Source of the DNA: an uncultured Erwinia sp.
GTDB taxonomy: Bacteria > Pseudomonadota > Gammaproteobacteria > Enterobacterales > Enterobacteriaceae
NCBI GenBank assembly: GCA_913775305.1
Contig: CAJYIY010000100.1
Location: forward strand, 38,121-102,120
Direction: 5' to 3'
DNA length: 64,000 nt
Positions 58,372 to 64,000 of the stretch are shown piece after piece. Numbering within the stretch: the stretch's first letter is position 1; the number at the start of each line of letters is the position of its first letter. Made by a program: the position numbers and the translations under genes. The notes beneath the pieces were generated by a model, which searched no databases, had not been told where the DNA came from, and saw nothing but the letters and a program-made list of their open reading frames with translations.

Positions 58372-59754
58372 TCAGGAAGCGGAACGTTTGCGGGGCTTTT
58401 TCACCGCGGGCGTCGGCATCACCGCCGTCACTTCACTCTCCACCCAGCCATCGTCCAGCCGGGTTTTCAGCGTATCGCCAGGATGCAGCTGCTGCGTTTT
58501 TTTCACCACCTGACCATCTGCCGCCGTTGTCACGCTAAACCCGCGCGCCAGCGTTGCCAGCGGGCTGACCCCTTCAAGCTGAGCCGCAAGGTGGCCGAAG
58601 CGCTGCTTGTTGTCGTTAAGCTGCTGCTGCATCGACTGCTGCAGGCGATACTGCCACTGCTGTAGCTGCTGGCGCAAACGCTCTACGCGCATCTCCGGGC
58701 GAATGTCATTCAGACGCTGCACCGCACGCTCCTGCTGGCGTATCGCCAGGCGAACCTGACGCTGTACGGCATCATCCAGACGACGGCGCAGCTTTATCAG
58801 CGTGGTCTGCTGTCGGGCCAGCTGGAGCTGAGGATGTTGTTGCTGAAGACGATGATGCAGGCGCGTAAAGCGGCGCTGCTGCTGCGCGAGATAATAATCC
58901 ATGGCCATTTCCAGCCGCTGCTGCTGGGACTGGAGCTGGCGTAGCAGCTCAATCTGATTGCGGCTGACCAGTTCGGCAGCCGCAGAGGGCGTGGGTGCGC
59001 GCAGATCGGCCACAAAATCGGCGATGGTCACGTCGGTTTCATGACCGACGGCGCTGACAACAGGAATACGGCTGGCAAAAATCGCCCGTGCCACGCGCTC
59101 ATCGTTAAAGCTCCATAAATCTTCCAGCGAACCGCCGCCGCGACCGACAATCAGCACATCGCACTCGTTCCGGGCATTCGCCAGCTCAATGGCACGCACG
59201 ATGCCGGCCGGCGCATCGACGCCCTGGACCTGAGTCGGATAAATTACAACCGGCAGAGAAGGATCGCGGCGATGCAGTACGCGCAGCACATCGTGCAGTG
59301 CGGCACCGCTGGCGGAGGTGATCACCCCAACCTGGCGAGCCGGATCCGGCAGCGGCTGCTTGTGCATTTGTTCGAAAAGCCCTTCGGCCATCAGGCGCTG
59401 CTTTAACTGCTCAAACTGCTGCTGTAACAGTCCGTCACCGGCAGGCTGCATGCTTTCGGCAATCAGCTGGTAGTCGCCGCGCGGTTCATACAGCGTGATG
59501 GTGGCGCGCACCAGCACCTGCTGACCATTCTGAGGCCGGAAATCGACGCGGCGGTTGCTGTTACGGAACATCGCGCAGCGTACCTGGGCGCCGTCGTCCT
59601 TCAGCGTGAAGTACCAGTGACCGGAAGAGGGCTGGGAGAAATTAGAGATCTCCGCGCTCAGCCACACCTGGCCCATCTCCATCTCCAGCAGCTTGCGCAC
59701 TGTGGTATTAAGACGGCTGACGGTAAAAATATTGGCGGTTGGCGGTAGCGACAT
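58372..59754 (-). CDS. xseA: exodeoxyribonuclease VII large subunit
   Basis: 460 residues: N-terminal OB fold ([20 protein letters not shown]), central catalytic region ([61 protein letters not shown]), a long coiled coil and a basic tail. With XseB it degrades single-stranded DNA. Divergent from guaB as in E. coli; core DNA resumes here. Complete. Confidence 0.96.
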   Translation of the reverse strand: MSLPPTANIFTVSRLNTTVRKLLEMEMGQVWLSAEISNFSQPSSGHWYFTLKDDGAQVRCAMFRNSNRRVDFRPQNGQQVLVRATITLYEPRGDYQLIAESMQPAGDGLLQQQFEQLKQRLMAEGLFEQMHKQPLPDPARQVGVITSASGAALHDVLRVLHRRDPSLPVVIYPTQVQGVDAPAGIVRAIELANARNECDVLIVGRGGGSLEDLWSFNDERVARAIFASRIPVVSAVGHETDVTIADFVADLRAPTPSAAAELVSRNQIELLRQLQSQQQRLEMAMDYYLAQQQRRFTRLHHRLQQQHPQLQLARQQTTLIKLRRRLDDAVQRQVRLAIRQQERAVQRLNDIRPEMRVERLRQQLQQWQYRLQQSMQQQLNDNKQRFGHLAAQLEGVSPLATLARGFSVTTAADGQVVKKTQQLHPGDTLKTRLDDGWVESEVTAVMPTPAVKKPRKRSAS

Positions 59755-59845
59755 GTGATTAAGATCAAATTCTAAATCAGGAGGTTAATCAACCGATACT
59801 ACATGGCTGAACGGAGGTTTCAAGAGTTTTATTAAAAAGTACTGG

Positions 59846-59871
59846 AGGCAATCGGTTACGGCCTGTATAAT
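59846..59871 (+). promoter_or_regulatory. guaB promoter with PurR-like operator
   Basis: AGGCAATCGGTTACGG (59846-59861) resembles the PurR operator known upstream of E. coli guaBA. TATAAT at 59866-59871 is a perfect -10 box, about 53 bases before the guaB start. Confidence 0.7.
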
Positions 59872-59923
59872 GCCGCGGCAATATTTTACAAGTTCTCATT
59901 CACCCTGAGGTTGAGATATTGCC

Positions 59924-61390
59924 ATGCTAAGAATCGCTAAAGAAGCCCTGACATTCGACGACGTTCTGCTCGTTCCTGCTCACTCCACTGTACTGCCAAA
60001 CACTGCCGACCTCAGCACCCAGCTTACCAAAACTATTCGTTTGAACATTCCTATGCTGTCCGCTGCCATGGATACTGTGACCGAATCCGGTCTGGCCATT
60101 GCGCTGGCGCAGGAAGGTGGCCTGGGCTTTATCCACAAGAACATGTCTATTGAGCGCCAGGCGGATGAAGTTCGCAAGGTGAAGAAACATGAAAGCGGCG
60201 TCGTTACTGAACCGCAGACCGTCCTGCCTACAACCGCACTGAGCGAAGTCAAAGCGCTGACCGAGCGTAACGGTTTTGCCGGATATCCGGTGGTGAACGG
60301 TGAAAACGAACTGGTAGGTATTATCACCGGTCGTGACGTTCGCTTCGTGACCGATCTGACTCTGCCGGTCTCTGCCGTAATGACGCCGAAAGAGCGTCTG
60401 GTGACGGTGAAAGAGGGCGAGGCCCGCGAAATCGTCTTGCAGAAAATGCACGAAAAACGCGTTGAAAAAGCGCTGGTTGTGGATGACAGCTTCCACCTGC
60501 TGGGCATGATTACCGTTAAGGATTTCCAGAAAGCAGAGCGTAAACCGAACGCCTGTAAAGATGAGCACGGTCGCCTGCGCGTTGGTGCTGCGGTGGGTGC
60601 CGGTGCCGGTAACGAAGAGCGCGTTGACGCGCTGGTGGCTGCCGGTGTTGACGTGCTGCTGATCGACTCTTCTCACGGCCATTCTGAAGGCGTTCTGCAG
60701 CGTATTCGCGCCACTCGCGCCAAATACCCTGACCTGCAGATTGTTGGCGGCAATGTGGCAACCGGCGCCGGCGCGCTGGCGCTGGCTGAAGCGGGCGTAA
60801 GCGCGGTGAAAGTCGGTATTGGTCCTGGCTCTATCTGTACCACCCGTATCGTCACCGGCGTAGGCGTACCGCAGATCACTGCCGTATCCGACGCGGTAGC
60901 CGCGCTGGAAGGGACCGGTATTCCGGTTATCGCCGATGGCGGCATCCGTTTCTCCGGCGATATCGCTAAAGCTATCGCTGCCGGTGCCTCTGCGGTCATG
61001 GTTGGCTCAATGCTGGCGGGAACGGACGAAGCGCCGGGTGAAATCGAACTGTACCAGGGTCGCTCATTCAAGTCCTATCGCGGCATGGGATCTCTGGGCG
61101 CGATGTCCAAAGGATCGTCAGACCGTTACTTCCAGACCGACAACGCCGCAGACAAACTGGTGCCGGAAGGTATCGAAGGCCGCGTGGCCTATAAAGGCTT
61201 CCTGAAAGCAATCGTGCATCAGCAAATGGGTGGCCTGCGCTCCTGTATGGGGCTGACCGGCTGTGGTACTATCGATGACCTGCGTACCAAAGCGGAATTT
61301 GTTCGCATCAGCGGTGCCGGGATTCAGGAAAGCCACGTTCACGACGTGACCATTACTAAAGAGTCTCCGAACTACCGTATGGGTTCCTGA
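59924..61390 (+). CDS. guaB: inosine-5'-monophosphate dehydrogenase
   Basis: 488-residue enzyme oxidising IMP to XMP, first step to GMP. (beta/alpha)8 barrel with two CBS domains inserted (about 95-205), catalytic Cys in GPGSICTTR and the flap RYFQTDN. Cotranscribed with guaA (81-base gap with a hairpin). Confidence 0.98.
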   Translation: MLRIAKEALTFDDVLLVPAHSTVLPNTADLSTQLTKTIRLNIPMLSAAMDTVTESGLAIALAQEGGLGFIHKNMSIERQADEVRKVKKHESGVVTEPQTVLPTTALSEVKALTERNGFAGYPVVNGENELVGIITGRDVRFVTDLTLPVSAVMTPKERLVTVKEGEAREIVLQKMHEKRVEKALVVDDSFHLLGMITVKDFQKAERKPNACKDEHGRLRVGAAVGAGAGNEERVDALVAAGVDVLLIDSSHGHSEGVLQRIRATRAKYPDLQIVGGNVATGAGALALAEAGVSAVKVGIGPGSICTTRIVTGVGVPQITAVSDAVAALEGTGIPVIADGGIRFSGDIAKAIAAGASAVMVGSMLAGTDEAPGEIELYQGRSFKSYRGMGSLGAMSKGSSDRYFQTDNAADKLVPEGIEGRVAYKGFLKAIVHQQMGGLRSCMGLTGCGTIDDLRTKAEFVRISGAGIQESHVHDVTITKESPNYRMGS

Positions 61391-61406
61391 TAAACCCTGC
61401 ACTGTG

Positions 61407-61430
61407 CGCCCGGTTTAGCCGGGCGTTTTA
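61407..61430 (+). terminator. hairpin between guaB and guaA
   Basis: CGCCCGG-TTTAG-CCGGGCG followed by TTTTA. Probably a partial terminator within the operon. Confidence 0.65.
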
Positions 61431-61471
61431 CCACTTCCCGTATTTTGAATTACATCGCCCTGGAATAGCCA

Positions 61472-63052
61472 ATGACGACGGAAAACATTCATAAACACCG
61501 CATTCTGATCCTCGATTTCGGTTCACAGTATACTCAGCTGGTTGCGCGCCGCGTGCGTGAACTGGGTGTGTACTGTGAACTGTGGGCGTGGGACGTAACC
61601 GAAGAGCAGATCCGCGGGTTTAACCCGAGCGGCATCATCCTCTCCGGCGGCCCGGAAAGCACCACCGAGCACGGCAGCCCGCGTGCACCGGAGTACGTGT
61701 TCAACGCCGGTGTGCCGGTGCTGGGCGTATGCTACGGCATGCAGACCATGGCAATGCAGCTGGGTGGCGCGGTTGAAGGTTCAAACGAGCGTGAGTTCGG
61801 CTATGCGCAGGTAGAAGTGAAAACCGAAAGTGCGCTGACCCGCGATATCGAGGATGCGCTGAGCGCGGCCGGCAAGCCGCTGCTGGATGTCTGGATGAGC
61901 CACGGCGATAAAGTGACGGCCATCCCGTCTGACTTCGTGACCGTTGCCAGCACCGATACCTGTCCGTTTGCCATTATGGCCAACGAAGAGAAGCGCTTCT
62001 ACGGCGTGCAGTTCCACCCGGAAGTGACCCACACCCGTCAGGGTCAGCGTCTGCTGGAGCGCTTTGTGCGCGATATCTGTGAGTGTGAAGCGCTGTGGAC
62101 CCCGGCGAAGATTATCGAAGATGCTGTTGAGCGCCTGCGTGAGCAGGTTGGCGAAGATAAAGTGATCCTCGGCCTGTCCGGTGGGGTTGACTCTTCCGTT
62201 ACCGCCATGCTGCTGCATCGCGCTATCGGCGATCGCCTGACCTGCGTCTTCGTTGACAACGGGCTGCTGCGCCTGAACGAAGCCAAACAGGTTATGGAGA
62301 TGTTCGGTGACCACTTTGGTCTGAACATTATTCACGTGGAGGGCGAGCAGCGCTTCCTGGATGCGCTGGCGGGTGAAAACGACCCGGAAGCCAAGCGTAA
62401 GATCATCGGCCGCGTGTTCGTTGAAGTCTTTGATGAAGAAGCGCTGAAGCTGGAAGATGTGAAGTGGCTGGCGCAGGGCACCATCTATCCGGACGTGATT
62501 GAATCTGCGGCATCCGCAACTGGTAAAGCCCACGTCATTAAGTCTCACCACAACGTGGGCGGCCTGCCGAAAGAGATGAAGATGGGGCTGGTTGAGCCGC
62601 TGCGTGAGCTGTTCAAAGACGAAGTGCGCAAAATCGGTCTGGAGCTGGGCCTGCCGCACGCGATGCTGTTCCGTCATCCGTTCCCTGGCCCTGGCCTGGG
62701 TGTGCGTGTACTGGGCGAAGTGAAAAAAGAGTACTGCGACCTGCTGCGCCGTGCGGACGCTATCTTCATTGAAGAACTGCACAAAGCCGACCTGTACAAT
62801 AAAGTCAGCCAGGCGTTCACCGTCTTCCTGCCGGTTCGCTCCGTTGGCGTGATGGGCGATGGCCGCAAGTATGACTGGGTTGTTTCCCTGCGTGCGGTAG
62901 AAACCATCGACTTTATGACCGCACACTGGGCGCACCTGCCGTATGACTTCCTCGGCCGGGTTTCCAACCGCATTATCAACGAAGTGGATGGTATCTCCCG
63001 CGTGGTTTACGATATTTCGGGTAAACCACCTGCTACGATCGAGTGGGAATGA
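61472..63052 (+). CDS. guaA: GMP synthase (glutamine-hydrolysing)
   Basis: 526-residue enzyme making GMP from XMP. N-terminal class I amidotransferase (GVCYGMQ nucleophile, FHPEV), ATP-pyrophosphatase domain with P-loop SGGVDSS, and the dimerisation domain ending IEWE. The 3' end is a known hot spot for integrative islands; an integrase gene follows. Confidence 0.98.
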   Translation: MTTENIHKHRILILDFGSQYTQLVARRVRELGVYCELWAWDVTEEQIRGFNPSGIILSGGPESTTEHGSPRAPEYVFNAGVPVLGVCYGMQTMAMQLGGAVEGSNEREFGYAQVEVKTESALTRDIEDALSAAGKPLLDVWMSHGDKVTAIPSDFVTVASTDTCPFAIMANEEKRFYGVQFHPEVTHTRQGQRLLERFVRDICECEALWTPAKIIEDAVERLREQVGEDKVILGLSGGVDSSVTAMLLHRAIGDRLTCVFVDNGLLRLNEAKQVMEMFGDHFGLNIIHVEGEQRFLDALAGENDPEAKRKIIGRVFVEVFDEEALKLEDVKWLAQGTIYPDVIESAASATGKAHVIKSHHNVGGLPKEMKMGLVEPLRELFKDEVRKIGLELGLPHAMLFRHPFPGPGLGVRVLGEVKKEYCDLLRRADAIFIEELHKADLYNKVSQAFTVFLPVRSVGVMGDGRKYDWVVSLRAVETIDFMTAHWAHLPYDFLGRVSNRIINEVDGISRVVYDISGKPPATIEWE

Positions 63053-63100
63053 TTTAACGTCTGGCAACAGCCTGCACGTAAAAGCAGTAAAACCCCTCTA

Positions 63101-63128
63101 AGCCCGCATCACTGCGGGCTTTTTTGTT
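63101..63128 (+). terminator. terminator after guaA
   Basis: AGCCCGCA-TCAC-TGCGGGCT followed by TTTTTGTTTTT. Confidence 0.93.
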
Positions 63129-63250
63129 TTTCTGTCTGGCACTTTCTGGCAGCTGTTAGCAACGGGAAGCACGGTTTTTTCAATGGAATTTTTGATGGTA
63201 CTCTCTGATTTCGAATTCAGATTTGAAAAAGCACCATGTGATAAATTTCG

Positions 63251-63284
63251 GTTGAGTTATGGTGTTTATTTTTTATAACTCAAT
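63251..63284. repeat. inverted repeat upstream of the integrase gene
   Basis: TTGAGTTAT and ATAACTCAA arms around an AT-rich loop. Could be an operator or excisionase site. Apart from the guaA terminator nothing else is seen in 63053-63359, which is AT-rich. Confidence 0.45.
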
Positions 63285-63359
63285 TAAAAACAGAGAGTTA
63301 AATGACCTTTCTGGGTCTTTTACAACATGGTATTAATTGATATAGGAAAACAATAAACC

Positions 63360-63876
63360 ATGTTGACTGACACCAGGCTGCGCCACCTTAAGCCGAAGGA
63401 AAAACTCTTTAAAGTTAATGACCGCGATGGTCTGTATGTTGCGGTGACTCCGGCCGGAACGATCTCATTTCGCTACAACTATTCAATAAACGGAAGACAG
63501 GAGACCGTTACGTTTGGCCGCTATGGTGTTGGAGGGATTACGCTTGCCGAAGCTCGCGAACGGCTCAACGAAGCTAAAAAGATGGTTGCCGGTGGAAGAT
63601 CGCCTGCGAGGGAAAAAGCCAGAGATAAAGCGCGTATCAAAGATGCGGAGACTTTTGGTGCGTGGGCTGAGAAATGGTTGCGTGGCTATCAAATGGCTGA
63701 ATCGACGCGTGATATGCGGCGTTCGGTATATCAAAGAGAGTTGAAGGCAAAATTTGCCCAGCAGAAACTGACTGAGATTACACATGAAGACTTACGCGTA
63801 TTAACCGATAACATTGTCGAGAGAGGGGCACCGGCGACAGCTGTGCACACTAGAGAGATTGTATTGCAAGTCTATC

Positions 63877-63881
<5 letters not shown>
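63360..63881 (+). pseudogene. P4-type tyrosine integrase, N-terminal part only
   Basis: DUF4102 arm-binding domain (LTDTRLRHLKPKEKLFKVND, FRYNYSINGRQETVTFGRYG, GITLAEARERL) and the start of the core-binding domain. The frame ends at the left edge of an IS (TAG at 63879-63881), so the catalytic R-H-R-Y residues are lost. Its place after guaA indicates an island integrated at the guaA 3' end. Confidence 0.9.

Positions 63882-64000
<119 letters not shown>

Noticed and set aside
58234..58665. 143-codon plus-strand frame across the xseA end
   Set aside because: Mostly antisense to xseA and the phage ligase remnant; low-complexity basic product.
61781..63067. 428-codon open frame opposite guaA
   Set aside because: Antisense shadow of a highly conserved gene with strong codon bias; no ribosome-binding site or known motif. 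The same applies to long frames opposite purL, yfhM-position gene, glyA, hisS, pepB and glrR.

Overview
The window is chromosomal DNA of an enterobacterium. Gene order and protein sequences follow the Escherichia coli purL-to-guaA segment closely (purL, glmY, glrK-qseG-glrR-glnB, hmp, glyA, hcaT, csiE, suhB, trmJ, iscR, iscS, pepB, sseB, sseA, an alpha-2-macroglobulin gene, pbpC, ndk, rlmN, rodZ, ispG, hisS, yfgM, bamB, der, xseA, guaB, guaA). A pilW gene before rodZ, a zevAB-type metal uptake pair between csiE and suhB and a very long alpha-2-macroglobulin suggest Erwiniaceae (Erwinia/Pantoea) rather than Escherichia. That genus-level guess is an inference.

Layout: 1-39.2 kb is conserved core. 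Its main departure from the E. coli plan is the isc locus. iscR and iscS are present, but iscU, iscA, hscB, hscA, fdx and iscX, which normally lie between iscS and pepB, are absent, and IscS has lost the C-terminal tail that contacts IscU. Conserved regulation is readable directly: a sigma54/sigma70 glmY promoter with three GlrR sites, NsrR boxes at hmp, a boxA in the suhB leader, three tandem IscR boxes, and PurR-like boxes at glyA and guaB.

39.2-58.4 kb is an accessory block between der and xseA. Its first part is a histidine-decarboxylation (histamine) locus: a minus-strand operon of antiporter, Hdc and a second, apparently active HisRS. Ahead of the operon is a short reading frame with a His-His-His-Phe-His run. 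Divergent from it is a 639-residue fusion of a REP-associated (Y1/HUH) transposase domain with dead catalytic histidines to a degenerate HisRS domain. I regard this as the most novel system here: a domesticated DNA-binding transposase joined to a histidine-sensing fold, placed to control histidine catabolism. A membrane glucose dehydrogenase gene (gcd) follows.

48.2-58.3 kb is a mosaic of IS elements and phage debris. It carries two copies of a convergent DUF4225-protein / small-membrane-protein pair (a likely toxin-immunity type module), the second with its DUF4225 gene broken. Between them lies a minus-strand cassette of an 87-residue peptide, an attenuator-like terminator, a two-cupin protein interrupted at a perfect A AAA AAG slippery heptamer, and an MFS exporter. 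This cassette resembles a small peptide natural-product operon, but that is inference.

58.4-63.1 kb returns to core (xseA divergent from guaBA). After guaA a truncated tyrosine integrase marks the start of a genomic island at the guaA 3' end, cut by another IS3-family element that runs out of the window.
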